NCBI GenBank assembly: GCA_009741485.1
Contig: CM019236.1
Span: 53,746,381-53,810,380, forward strand
From: Malurus cyaneus samueli
Lineage: Eukaryota > Chordata > Aves > Passeriformes > Maluridae
Reading direction: 5' to 3'
Length of the DNA: 64,000 nt
The notes beneath the pieces were generated by a model. It was not told the DNA's origin. It was given only the letters and a program-made list of their open reading frames with translations, and ran no database searches. Of this stretch, positions 10,984 through 24,392 are shown one piece after another. Positions within the stretch are counted from its first letter, which is position 1; each line of letters opens with the position of its first letter. The position numbers were made by a program, and so were the translations under genes.

Positions 10984-13189
10984 TTATCCAACAAAAATTT
11001 TGAGGCCTACAGATGTTGTTTCTCTTTCATTGTTAAACTGTCACACATGAGGTCCCATGGGAATAACCAATGATAGACAGATCAGGATGAAGGGTTTATT
11101 TTATCACTCTCTCTCTGTTGGTTCCTTATTTCTGAGGTTTAGGGTTCCTAATTTCTGAGTCTCTACCTCACCCTTCCAAATAGAATACAATATTTTTTTC
11201 TGCAAAGTTTTCTTCATTTTCTTTTTTTTAGGGATTTAGCTTTAAGTGGTGTAGGATTTTTATTTGTTTTCCAGGGGTGTCTTTCCATTTGATGGTTATA
11301 TAAAATCAATCTTAAATGGTTTTGTTTGTTTTTATTTGCTTGATAAGATATTTTGAGATTGCTAAGGACCTGAACCCTGAAAGCAGGCTTTGTAAGTTCT
11401 TTCTGGAATAAACTCTTGCTCTTTATTTGCTTATGACTTCAGCAAACCATCCTTCCACAAGGTCACAACATCCACCTGGGTTGTTATTAAAGCAGCCTGA
11501 TCCCATTTATGATGCTGCTTTTGAAAACGCTGTGTCATTAAGTTTATCCTTGCAACCCAATATTACTTTTTTTTAATGCTTTAATTTGCTTTGGTGTATA
11601 GGTAGGAGTTACAAAACTAGAGATATCTTTTCTTGCATCTCTTTTTTACTTTTTTTTCTCCAGTTCAGAGCACCCTCTACACTCTTCCCCATAACTATCT
11701 AGTGTAACTTTGGTTTAGTTTGGGATTTTTCTTATTAACTGGTTGTCCTATTGTTGGTTGGTTGTTTGGGTTATTTTTGGGTGGGTCTTTTTGTGTGTGG
11801 TTGTGTTTTATTCTTTGGTGATAGGGCTTGTCTGATTGTTTTTGTTTGTTGTTCTCATTGTTGGCTTTTGTTTTTTGTACTATGGTTGATGCTCCTGCAG
11901 TTGCTCTCTCTCAAAAGTGCATTTAGAGGCTTCTCCATGCAATGATTCATTGTTTCATCTGGGATCTAATTTAGACCATTGTGTACACGAGACCTAAGAG
12001 ACATCTGTCCTTCAGGAAACATTCTTTGGTGCAAATGTTGCCAATTTGTCTCCTCACTGAATCAGCTGTGATTAGATTCAGTGGATGGAGACAGCCTTGG
12101 AAGCAACATTAGAATTGAAGTGTACCTTTTGTGAGCGTGCAGAGAGGTCAAGGTTCATGAATTATAATTAGCTTGGTGGACTAGTGTGGCCATTAGCTGG
12201 ATCGAGTATTCCTTTTCCATATAATTGTTGGTGCACCTGATTAATTTGAGTGTCTAAATCCTGCATAGTAATTCTGTGCTGCAGGTGTAATGCTTTAGAC
12301 TAATCCTTTTATACTTTCAGTATAAACATATCAGCAACCGCTTTATAATTAGTTCTACTTTCATACTGGATATTATTTTACTTTTTATATGCTCATAACT
12401 TATTCCCACTTTTAATTGCAACATTTAGACAGGCTTCGACTGTAAGCTTAAATGGTCTCTTGCAGAAACCAGGATAGGTGCAAAGACAGGCTTGTAAAAA
12501 CCCAAATTCCAAAAATACTGTCTCCCATTTTCACTTTCCAAATGTCCTAAGAATAAGCTTTAATTTCACCCTGGGGTCAAAAGATTAAAATTATGATGTT
12601 AAAATCATGAGAGTGAGTGCAGCAGCTGATCTGTTTATATATTGGTTGATTGGCTCTAGCATGATTCAACCAGGTATATTTATTTGGTTTTTTTGTGTCT
12701 AAAAAAGTGCTGACATGATGCAGCAATCCCCATGCACAATAAACTCGTAGTATGTAAACAGTGGTTTAACTTCTCAAGGACTGATCTTTTTTTCTTTTTA
12801 TCTGTTTCCCAGAAAATGTTTAGAAGAAGAAATCATATTCACAATAGGAACATTTTGATGCTTAGGATGCATGTTTGGAAGGTAGTATTTTAAAATGGGA
12901 CTGTATTTAACATTTAATTAAATGTGCTAAGACTGTTATTGTGTTATTTACATATGGACCTGAGGATATTAAAACCTCATTTGTTTCAGCTTGGGTACAC
13001 CTGTACAAGAGGAACCTTGCATAGAAACATAACATTTTTACTAATCATTCAACCACATTTTTATGTACTAAGTGTTTTAATAAATCAAAGTGTAATGCAT
13101 TTTGAAACAGTGGATTGGGAGGAGTCATTTTGAATTAGTCCAATGTAAATATGCTTAGAAAAATAGTAGTTAGTAACCTATTTCTGGTC

Positions 13190-13214
13190 TTTTTTTTTTT
13201 TTTTTTTTTTTTTT
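13190..13214 (+). repeat. Poly(T) tract, copy 1
   Basis: A run of 25 T, matching 28 T at 20501-20528 in copy 2. The minus-strand frame at 13135-13371, with a lysine run, is produced by this tract. Confidence 0.9.
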
Positions 13215-13599
13215 CCCCAAAGATTGTTAATAAATTATTTTTTGCCATATTGCGTTTACTTACAATCCCAAACTTCCTTCTACTCAGCGATTGTCTGCAT
13301 ATATTACTGCTGCCTGATCTGTTGTGACTTGTCTGTAGAAGCACCTGGCTCAGTGTTTGTTCTGCCTTCAAAGTCCTGAAAACACCTATATCTAGAAAAC
13401 CGTGTGATGTTTCCTCTCATCAAATTATTAATCTGAACATAAAATCAGACATATCTTGTATGTAACCACCACTCTATTCCTACAATGTGATTTCTCTAAT
13501 TTTTTTGTTGTCAATCTGACTATTGGGTGAAACTTTCCTTAGATAAAGGTTCAGCAATTCTCTTACACAAAAGAACAGTTCTTCTCAATAATAAAAGTT

Positions 13600-13990
13600 T
13601 CCAAAGAGAGGAAGGCTGAGGAGCTTTGTCAGTGGCTGAGAAGAGGCAGTAGAGGGTGACAGTACAGATGGGTACAGGGTGGGCAATAAGAACTGTCTCC
13701 TTCCTGTTTGGAGACAGGAATGTGCTTAGCTTCTGTATTCCCGGTGCTTTTTCTTGCCAGCATGTGTGTGAACCTTTGGGTGTGTGAATGTGTTCTGCTG
13801 CTCCTGACCAAGCAGGATGTGTGTCCATGCATGATGCTGCCCTGGCACATTTTGCTCAAGCTGGAGGGTCCCAGCCTGCCAGGAACACCCAACAGGTAAG
13901 ACACAGAGCATCCTGCTATTGCACACATCCATGGAGCGCAAAACCGGGCTTTAAAGCACAGCTCCTCCCCTGCCTGAGATCACTTCATGC
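13600..13990. other. GC-richer stretch inside copy 1, unrecognised
   Basis: Base composition rises here compared with its surroundings, and several frames stay open on both strands for 60-120 codons. CAACAGGTAAGAC at about 13889-13901 fits a splice-donor consensus. I recognise no protein family, and frames cannot be trusted because copies 1 and 2 differ by indels in the same place. A non-coding exon is possible but unproven. Confidence 0.35.
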
Positions 13991-16900
13991 TTTGAATCTC
14001 TTCTCCTCTAGACTCCTCACCACCCTTAAGGCATTTGATAAGACTGAATTCACCACTAATCAGAGTAAGAGAATCAAGATTATAGTTTATTGTTATTGTC
14101 CATTGAGCGGTATTTGGAATCTGAGAAAACAGAAGCTGAGGTTAAATAATAATTAGGAGTACAATTGTCTTTTTTCCTGTTTGCCACTTACTCATTTCAC
14201 AAAAATCTTAATTTTTTTAAATAATTGGCAAAATACATGTTTTCTTTCTTCTATTTTTTTCTATTACACATGATAGAATAATAGAATGAGTTAAAAGGGG
14301 AGATTGCCTAGAATTTTGCTTTCACCTTCTCTTGCTTTTTTGATTGGTGCAGGTTATCTAGTCAAGAGACTTCTCCAGCCAGGCCTTTTGGAAGTATTCT
14401 TTGTTAAAAGGAAGCCTTTATTTCATTCTGCCAAGGAAATGAACCAATTTGAAAATGATCCTTTTATCACAGAGAAAGGGCACAGCTTTATTATTTTTCA
14501 AGGTTATGATTTTTTGCAACTGTGAAACATTGCTCCACTACTGAAGCCACAATATACGCACTTTGTTAATCGGTCTTAACCTACTACAGTGCAGTTATGG
14601 CATTTAAATTAAAAGTGGAAAATTAAAGCCTCTGACCAACATGAAAAGTACACATAATAGACAAAGTACAATACACATTAGTTTATTGCAAAAGAATAGG
14701 TGTAGGAGAATAATTATACCAATACTTTATTTTTCACAGGCAGTAAAAATTATTTAAAGATTTCTGCCAACATTTAAGATTGGCACTTTGCTTCCCTTTT
14801 TTCTTATGACGTGTAGAATACTATTATAAGGTAGTTATATTGTGCAATTCACTATATCATATTAAGAAACTATACCTAATATTTTTAACTAAAAGATATA
14901 GGGAAAATAGTCCGTTCACATGACTATTTCCTGTTATTATTAAGGTAGAAATCACAAACGTTGAAGGACTACACGTTCATGGTTTGACCAGCAGTTTCAA
15001 AAATCAGAAAATTCTGGAAGTAATACACAAATCATTGATTATCAATATCATCACCTGGAAATAAAATATAAAAAATCTGTTCCTTATCTTAGTTGCGCTT
15101 TTTTTCCAAGTGTTTGGAAGGTGCTGGAACAGACATAGTGTAAGAGACAATGGACTTAACTAGATATAGGGTCATATTTGTAAAATATATTGTAAATTGG
15201 TAAGTGGGTCCTGTGAACCTGTGAATCTTTCATAGGCAAGGAAGGGTGTGTGCCAATGACTCATATTGTTAAGCGTGTAATGGAGAGAAAGGTTCTGATT
15301 TATCGTTACTTTAAGTGACGCTCCAGAGATACCAAGAAAGAATTTTACCTACCACTTCCATATCTTTTGTTTCCCGCTCCTTCTCTATAGCAATTCTTCT
15401 TTTTTTCTTTTTTTTTAAATCAGGCAAGACCCTGAAGTAAAGAGAGAGATTTTTGAATTAAGAAAATCTGAGAAAATTGAGAAATTGAGAAAAATCAGTA
15501 TTTTTGGTGTTCTTCTTGCTTAGCTGCTGTGGGGACCAATAAAACTTAAGTCACAGAGTTTGTGCTCTGACCATCCTGTAGGCTGGTTAGTGAAGGAGAA
15601 GCTCAAGCTTGCTGGAGACCATGTGCATCTACATGCATTCTGCAGCAGAGAGATGACGACTACACAGGCACTTCAGAGGAACACTAAAACTGCTTTGTTT
15701 ACCATATTTGTGACCTGTTCCTTTCCAGCCCATGCTATTTTGACGATTTTCCTTTCCTGTGAGTGTCATAAATTTTCCTATTAAAAAGAACCTATGCACA
15801 TTTTATGTTAAAAAAAGATTACAATTTAAGTATTGTTTAATAAAACTTATGCTTTAACACCTTAATACACTGCTGTCTATAGCAGCTGAGATGGTTTATT
15901 TGTTATTTACCTGTGTTATATTCACTCACTCCAAAATGGGAAATGCAGTTAACTTTAAAATTTTTAAACAGATTTAAAGTATAACGGGTTTATATGCTTT
16001 ATGTTTTGAATCTACAAATAATTCAAACATGCATGTGTAAAAATAAAACCATTAAATTTTATCTGCAATTCTAAAAAAAAAAAAGGATTTAACTGTGGAA
16101 AGTGAAAAATAACAATAATATCAGATGTGATCTTAAGCTCAAATTTTCGGTGAGGAGTCTGAGAGCAAATGTGTAAAACTTTACCAAAACATGTAAAGTG
16201 TATCTTTTTTCCTTTTTTTTTTTTATTTTTTCTTAATTCAACATTAGATGTATGGAGACAATTTGTTCTAAGCAGTGGCATAAAATGAACCTTCATTAAA
16301 GTAATTGCAAAGGCAATTTACAAATTCTTTTGCTTTTAACTTAGCAAAAAGCCACCCAAATTTCACATACCTTAGTCTTTCTCTTAAAAAACAACCAACA
16401 TCTTTATAATACACATATACACTGTTACCATAAAAAATCATATTAGCTATATTGAGTGCATAGGGATTATAATTTTAAAGTGGCAAATAGAATAACTTCT
16501 TAAAGAGATGAGCAAGTCCAAGCACTGCTCAAGGGGATGGTAAGATATCCATCATCTCTTGGGAAAGAGTATTCGTAATTAAGAGACAATGCTTAACTAA
16601 ACGAAAAGTGGAAAACAAACCCAAAGCATTTTTTTTTCTCTTTCCTTGAATTGCTAATTAACTATTTGTGAGAATTAAAGTATCATAGACCTGATCATAG
16701 AGTTTTTGTTGGAGGGTAATCAGTCTCTCATGCTGGTGGGAGTGTTGAAGCAAGGAGCAAGGGAGAGGAATGGGTCCTTGCTGTGTGCGCTTCTTGATGA
16801 CTGCAAGAGCATGATTTTCTTTCCAGATCTCTTCTGCTGAAGAAGACACAGCAGAAACTTGAACTAGATTTTCTTATGTTCCATTCAAATTTCTAAAAAT

Positions 16901-18187
16901 AATTTTCATAACTCCTTGGATTGATAGAGTTTCAAAATTTCATGGAACTTTGGTTTGTTTAATACCAACAAACTGACAACTCCAAAATCTGTAACGAATT
17001 GAATAGAAGACCTCAAGATGCTACCAAGAGCACTGTGGCTATAAATTAATTCTCTTCAGCTTTTAGTCTGGGAAAGAGATAACTGTGTGCCTTTGATAGC
17101 TGTCCTCCGTGACCTTGTCTTTTAACACCTTTCTTAGAATGCTTAAACAAGGAAAAGGAAACTGGTTTTTGGTTGCATGGTATCAGGAATGAAAAGTAAT
17201 TTTAAAAAGTACCCCAGGCAGAAGAGTAGAACAATTAAAAGCTCTGTCAGAGCTCGTACTGTCTGGAAACGCAAAAGGTAATTGAAAGAAGGTTCCCAAA
17301 GGGAATTTCACGTACTGCTTGTCCTATATCTGCTAGAAACATGAGTCAGTAAATGGAAGATAATCTGAAGGTTGCCACCTTTAGCGTTTGCCTTATTTTG
17401 CTCTGTGCAGAATGTGATATATTCAGCAGTTTTGAATTAAATAGACGAGGCTGAATGCAGCACAGTAATCCAGAGGACTGGGAGGGTTGCTATGAGAACT
17501 ATGTAATATTAACACATATTTTCAGGGACTACAAAGTATTGCTGATGAGAGGTACAGAAGCCAAGTCTTGCAGAGAGTGAGAAGCACAGCTGCAGAGAAA
17601 CTAAAAAAAAAATAATATTGGTGACACAGCGTGGCACATGATAGACAGAGATTCAGAGGACTACCACAAGCAAAGTAAGCTGGATTTGCTGTGCAATGAA
17701 AGCCTTATTCCCAAGTGTTTTTATTGTGGTGGTGGCTAAGAATCCAAAAGAGCACAAACATAACGGAAAAGAGAACTGTAAGGATCAAAAAAGTTCACTG
17801 TTGCACAGGTGATCTAAAAAGTGAGATTATTACCGACAATTTAAAAATAAGTGGTTTTACCTCTGATCTTTTTCATAATACCTCTTCTCTCTTTAAGAAG
17901 AAGAATTACAAAAGGGGGAATCATCTGAAGAGAAGCTTGAGGACATTCTCCAGCAGTAAGAAAGCTTTCAGAAGAGTACATACTAGAGCACTAAGGGCTT
18001 AATTGTCTCATGGTTTGAGAATCTGAAACCTTGAACCTGAAGATGACCCAATGCATTCAAGCAAAGACATGCTAGGCATTTTTCATCATGTAACAAAATA
18101 AAGAGTACTGAAACTTAATTATTTTTGTGCTGTTGAAAACCATGTAATTTTATTTCAGAGCCATAAGATGGTTAAGTACTGTGTCAG

Positions 18188-18192
<5 letters not shown>

Positions 18193-18232
<40 letters not shown>
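18193..18232 (+). repeat. Poly(A) tract, copy 2
   Basis: A run of 40 A, the counterpart of 10944-10981. Confidence 0.9.
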
Positions 18233-18234
<2 letters not shown>

Positions 18235-20500
18235 TTATCCAACAAAAGGATTTTGAGGCCTACAGATGCTTGTTTCTCTTTCCATTGTTAAACTGTCACA
18301 CATGAGGTCCCATGGGAATAAACCCAATGATAGACAGATCAGGATGAAGGGTTTATTTTATCACTCTCTCTCTGTTGGTTCCTTAATTTCTGAGTTTAGG
18401 GGTTCCTTAATTTCTGAGTCTCTACCTCACCCTTCCAAATAGAATCAATATTTTTTTCTGCAAAGTTTTCTTCATCTTTTTAGGATTTAGCTGTAAAGTG
18501 GATGTAGGATTTTTATTTGTTTATCCAGGGGTGTCTTTGCCATTTGATGGTTATATAAAATCAATCTTAAATGGTTTTGTTTGTTTTTCTATTTGCTTGA
18601 TAAAGATTATTTGAGATTGCTAAGGACCTGAACCCTGAAAGCAGGCTTTGTAAGTTCTTTCTGGAATAAACTCTTGCTCTTTATTTGCTTATGACTTCAG
18701 CAAACATCCTTCCACAAGGTCACACATCCACCTGAGGGTTGTTATTAAAGCAGCCTGATCCCATTTATGATGCTGCTTTTGAAAACGCTGTGTCATTAAG
18801 TTTATCCTTGCACCACATATTACTTTATTTTAATGCTTTAATTTGCTTTGGTGTGTATAGGTAGGAGTTACAAACTAGAGATATCTATTTCTTGCATCTC
18901 TTTCTTTACTTTTTTCTCCAGTTCAGAGCACCCTCTACACTCTTCCCCATAACTATCTAGTGTAACTTTGGATTTTAGTTTTGGGAATTTTTCTTATTAA
19001 GCTGGTTGTCCTTTGGTTGGTTGGTTTGCTTTGGGTTATTTTTGGGTTGGGTCTTTTTGTGTGTGGTTGTTTGTTTTATTCTTTGGTGATAGGGCTTGTC
19101 TGATTGTTTTTGTTTGTATGTTCTCATTTGTTTGCTTGTTTGTTTTTGTACTATGTGTGCATGCTCTGCAGTTGCTCCTCCTCTCAAAAGTGCATTTAGA
19201 GGCTTCTCCCATGGCAATGATTCATTGTTTCATCTGGGATCATAATTTAGACCATTGTGTACACAGAGACCTAAGAGACATCTGTCCTTCAGGAAACATT
19301 TCTTTGGTGCAAAATGTTGGCCATTGTTGTCTCCTCACTGAAGTCAGCTGTGATTAGATTCAGTGGATGGAGACAGCCTTGGAAGCACACATTAGAATTA
19401 GAACTGTCCTTTTGTGAGCGTGCAGAGAGGTCAATAGGTTCATGAATATAAATTAGCTTGGTGGACTAGTGTGGCCATTAGCTGGATCGAGTATTCCTTT
19501 TCCATATAATTGTTTGGTGCACCTGAATTAATTTGAGTGTCTAAATCCTGCATAGTAATTCTGTGCTGCAGGATGTAATGCTTTAGACTAATCCTTTTAA
19601 TACTTTTCAGTATAAACACTTTAATCAAGCAACCGCTTTATAATTAGTTCTACTTTCATACTGGATATTATTTACTTTTTTTATTGCTCATAACTTATTC
19701 CCACTTTTAATTGCAACATTTAGACAGGCTTCAGACTGTAAGCTTAAATGGTCTCTTGCAGAAACCAGGATAGGTGCAAAAGACAGGATTGTAAAAACCC
19801 AAATTCCAAAAATACTGTCTCCCATTTTCACTTTCCAAAATGTCACTAAGAATAAGCTTTAATTTCACCCGTGGGTCAAAAGATTAAAATTATGATGTTA
19901 AAATCATGAGAGTGAGTGCAGCAGCTGAATCTGTTTATATATTGGTTGATTGGCTCTGAGCATGATTCAACCAAGGTTATATTTATTTGGTTTTTTGTGT
20001 CTAAAAAAAGTGCTGACATGAATGCAGCAATCCCCATGCACAATAAAACTCGTAGTATGTAAACAGTGGTTTAACTTCTCAAGGACTGATCTTTTTTTCT
20101 TTTTATCTGTTTTCCCAGAAAATGTTTAGAAGAAGAAATCATATTCACAATAGGAACATTTTGATGCTTAGGATGCATTGTTTGGAAGGTAGTATTTTAA
20201 AATGGGACTGTATTTGACATTTAAATTAAATGTGCTAAGACTGTTATTGTGTTAATTACATATGGACCTGAGGATTATTAAAACCTCATTTGTTCAGCTT
20301 GGGTACACCTGTACAAGAGGAACCTTGCATAGGAAACATAACATTTTTACTAATCAATTCAACCACATTTTTAATGTACTAAGTGTTTTAATAAATCAAA
20401 GTGTAATGCATTTTGAAACAGTGGATTGGAGGAGTCATTTTGAATTAGTCCAATGTAAATATGCTTAGAAAAATAGTAGTTAGTAACCTATGTTCTGGTC

Positions 20501-20528
20501 TTTTTTTTTTTTTTTTTTTTTTTTTTTT
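20501..20528 (+). repeat. Poly(T) tract, copy 2
   Basis: A run of 28 T, the counterpart of 13190-13214. Confidence 0.9.
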
Positions 20529-20929
20529 CCCCAAAGATTGTTAATAAATTATTTTTTGCTCCATATTCGTTTACTTACACATCCCAAACTTCCTTTCTAC
20601 TCAGCGATTGTCTATGCATATAATTACTCCTGCCTGATCTGTTGATGACTCTGTAGAAGCACCTGGCTCAGTGTTTGTTCTGCCTCAAAGTCCTGAAAAC
20701 ACCTATATCTAGAAAACCGTGTGATGTTCCTCTCATCAAATATTAATCTAGAACAAAATCAGACATATCTTGTATGTAACCACCACTCTATTCCTACAAA
20801 ATGTGATTTCTCTAATTTTTTTGTTGTCAATCTGACTATTGGGTTGAAACTTGTCCTTAGATAAAAGGATTCAGCAATTCTCTACACAAAAGGAACAGTT
20901 CTTCTCAATAATAAAAGTTTCCAAAGAGA

Positions 20930-21310
20930 GGGAAGGCTGAGGAGCTTTGTCAGTGGCTGAGAAGAGGCAGTAGAGGGTGACAGTACAGGGTACAGGGTGG
21001 GGCAATAAGAACTGTTCTCCCTTCTGTTTGGAGACAGGAAATGTGCTTAGCTCTGTATTCCCGGGTGCTTTTTCTTGCCAAGCTGTTGAGTGAACCTTTG
21101 GAGTGTGTGAATGTGTTCTGCTGCTCCTGACCAAGCAGGATGTGTGTCCATGCATGATGCTGCCCTGGCACATTTTGCTCCAAGCTGGAGGGTCCCAGCC
21201 TGCCAGGAACACCCAACAGGTAAGACACAGAGCATCCTGCTATTGCACACATCCATGGAGCGCAGAACCGGGGCTTTAAAGCACAGCTCCTCCCCTGCCT
21301 GAGATCACCT
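20930..21310. other. GC-richer stretch inside copy 2, unrecognised
   Basis: Counterpart of 13600-13990. The CAACAGGTAAGAC splice-donor-like site recurs at about 21215-21227. Open frames differ from those of copy 1 because of scattered indels, which argues against reading any of them as a protein. Confidence 0.35.
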
Positions 21311-24300
21311 CATGCCTTTGAATCTCTTTCTTCTCCTTACGACTCCTCACCAACCTTAAGGCATTTGAATAAGACTGAATTCACCACTAATCAAGAGTAA
21401 GAGAATCAAGATTATAGTTTATTGTTATTGTCCATGAGCGGTATTGGAACTGAGAAAACAGAAGCTGAGGTATAGAATATTTAATTAGGAGGATACAATA
21501 TGTCTTTCCTGTTTGCCAACTTACTCATTTCACAAAAATCTTAATTTTTCTAAATATTGGCAAAAATACATAGTTTTTTCTTTCTTCTATTTTATTCTAT
21601 TACACATGATAGAATATAGAATGAGGTTAAAAGGGGAAGATTGCCTAGAATTTTGCTTTCACCTTCTTTGATTTTTTGATTGGTGCAGTGTTATCTAGTC
21701 AAAGAGACTTCCTCCAGCAGCCTTTTGGGAAGTATTCTTTGTTAAAGGAAGCCTTTTATTTCATTCTGCCAAGGAAATGAACCAATTTGAAATGATCCTT
21801 TTATCACAGAGAAAGGGCACAGCTTTATTATTTTCAAGGTTATGCATTTTTTGCAACTGTGAAACATGCTCCACTACTGAAGCCACAATTATACGCACTT
21901 GTTAATCGGTCTTAACCTACTACAGTGCAGTTATGGCATTTAAATTAAAAGTGGAAAATTAAAGCCTCTGACCAACATGAAAAGTACACATAATAGACAA
22001 AGTACAATACACATTATTTTATTGCAAAAGAAATAGGTGTAGGAGAAAATAATATACCAATACTTTATTTTTCACAGGCAGTAAAAATTATTTAAAGATT
22101 TCTGCCAAACATTTAAGATATGGCACTTTGCTTCCCTTTTTCTTCTTATGACGTGTAGAATACTATTTATAAGGTAGTTATATTGTGCATTCACTATATC
22201 ATATTAAGAAACTATACCTAATATTTTTTAACTAAAAGATATAGGGAAAATAGTACCTTCACATGACATATTTCCTGTTATTATAAGGTAGAAATCTATC
22301 ACAACGTTGAAGGACTACACGTTCATGGTTTTGACCAGCAGTTTCAAAAATCAGAAATCTGGAAGTAATACCAAATCATTGATTATCATATCATCACCTG
22401 GAAATTAAAATATAAAAAATCTGTTCCTTATCTTAGTTGCCTGTTTTTTTCCAAGTGTGTTGGAGAGGTGCTGGAACAGACATAGTAGTAAGAGACAATG
22501 GACTTAAACTAGATAATAGGGTCATATTTGTAAAATATAATTGTAAATTTGGTAAGTGGGTCCTGTGAGAACCTGTGCATCTTTCATAGGACAAGGAAGG
22601 GTGTGTGCCATGACTCATATTGTTAAGAGTAGTAATGGAGAGAAAGGTTCTGATTTATCGTTACTTTAAGTGACGCATCCAGAGATAACCAAGAATAGAT
22701 TTTTACCTACCACCTTATATCTTTTGTTTTCCCGCTCCTTCTCCTATATGCAATTCTTTTTTTTTCTTTTTTTTTAAATCAGGCAAGCCCTGAAGTAAAG
22801 AGAGAGATTTTTGAATTAAGAAAATCTGAGAAAATTGAGAAAATTGAGAAAATCAGTATTTTTGGTGTTCTTCTTGCTTAGCTGCTGTGGGGACCATAAG
22901 AACTTAAAGTCACAGAGTTTGTGCTTGACCATCCTGTAGGCTGGTTAGTGAAGGAGAAGCTCAGCTTGCTGGAGACCTGTGCATCCTACATGCATTCTGC
23001 AGCAGGAGAGATGACGACTACAACAGGCACTTCAGAGGGAACACTAAAACTGCTTTGTTTACCAATATTTGTGACCTGTTCCTTTCCAGCCCATGCTATT
23101 TGACGATTTTCCTTTCCCTGTGAGTGTCATAAATTTTCCCCTATAAAAAGAACCTATGCACATTTTATGTTATAAAAAAGATACAATTTAAGTATTGTTT
23201 AATAAAACTTATGCTTTAACACCTTAATACACTGCTGTCTATAGCAGCTGAGATGGTTTATTTGTTATTTACCCTGTGTTATATCACTCACTCCAAAATG
23301 GGGAAATGCAGTTCAACTTGAAAATTTTTAAACAGATTTAAAAGTTCAAAACAGGTTTTATATGCTTTATGTTTTGAATCTACAAATATCAAACATGCAT
23401 GTGTAAAAATAAAACCATTAAATTTTATCTGCATTCTAAAAAAAAAAAAGGATTTAACTGGTGGAAAGTGAAAAATAACAATAATATCAGATGTGATCTT
23501 AAGCTCAAATTTTCGGTGAGGAGTCTGAGGCAATGTGTAAAACTTTACCAAACATGTAAAGTGTATCTTTTTTCCTTTTTTTTTTTTTATATTTTCTTAA
23601 AATTCAACATTAGAATGTATGGAGACAATTTGTTCTAAGCAGTGGCATAAAATGAACCTTCATTAAAGTAATTGCAAAGGCAATTTACAAAGTTCTTTTG
23701 CTTTTAACTTAGCAAAAAAAGCCACCCAAAATCTTCACATACCTTAGTCTTTCTCTTAAAAACAACCAACAATCTTTATAATACACATATACACTGTTAC
23801 CCATAAAAATCATATAGCTATATTGAGTGCATAGGGATTATAATTTTAAAGTGCAAATAGAATAACTTCTTAAAGAGATGAGAGCAAGTCCAAGCACTGC
23901 TCAAGGGGATGGTAAGATATCCATCATCTCTTGGGGAAAGAGTATTCGTAAATTAAGAGACAATGCTTAACTAAACGAAAAGTGGAAAACAAACCCAAAG
24001 CATTTTTTTTTCTCTTTTTCCTGAATTGCTAAATTAACTATTTGTGAGAATTAAAGTATCATAGACCTGATCATAAGAGTTTTTGTTGGAGGGTAATCAG
24101 GTCTCTCATGCTGGTGGGAGTGTTGAAGCAAGGAGCAAGGGAGAGGAATGGGTCCTTGCTGTGTGCCTTCTGATGACTGCAAGAGCATGACTTTTCTTTC
24201 CAGATCTCTCTGCTGAAGAAGACACAGCAGAAACTTGAACTAGATTTTCTTATGTTCCATTCAAACTTCTAAAAATATTTTCATAACTCCTTGGATTGAT

Positions 24301-24392
24301 AGAGTTTCAAAATTTCATGGAACTTTGGTTTGTTTCAGACAACAACTGAAAACTCCAAAAATGTAACAGAATGAAGTCAGAAGAACCTCAGC

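Larger units (their letters stand above)
9800..17015 (+). repeat. Large tandem duplication, copy 1 (about 7.2 kb)
   Basis: This segment is repeated in full, in the same orientation and order, by 17016-24392. The alignable start is GCTACCAAGAGCACTGTGG at 9814, matching 17020. The end is 'ctccaaaatctgtaacgaattgaatagaagacctca', matching 'ctccaaaaatgtaacagaatgaagtcagaagaacctca' at about 24352-24389. Differences are mostly single-base insertions or deletions next to short homopolymers: about 13 indels and 2 substitutions in the first 320 bases. Copy 1 is shorter by roughly 170 bases, consistent with more missing bases. Inside are an A38 tract at 10944-10981, a T25 tract at 13190-13214 and a GC-richer stretch at about 13600-13990. 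No gene was recognised. It is listed as a repeat, but I think it is more likely an assembly artefact than a real duplication. Confidence 0.95.
17016..24392 (+). repeat. Large tandem duplication, copy 2 (about 7.4 kb)
   Basis: Second copy of the 9800-17015 unit in direct orientation. It starts within a base or two of where copy 1 stops: the junction reads 'gacctcaagatg' then 'ctaccaagagc'. It runs until the sequence continues into unique DNA after about 24392 ('gcattacctgcaattatattt'). It carries the same internal landmarks in the same order: A40 at 18193-18232, T28 at 20501-20528 and the GC-richer block at about 20930-21310. The indel-heavy differences from copy 1 suggest two noisy readings of one locus. 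Confidence 0.95.

Noticed and set aside
14276..14420. CR1-like start 'agaataatagaatgagttaaaaggggag' in copy 1 (and at about 21608 in copy 2)
   Set aside because: Only the first two dozen bases resemble a CR1 3' end, and the following sequence does not continue the block order.
9800..24392. A biologically amplified locus (gene family or satellite expansion)
   Set aside because: Only two copies are present, they carry no recognisable gene, and their differences are indel-dominated in the manner of raw long-read error.
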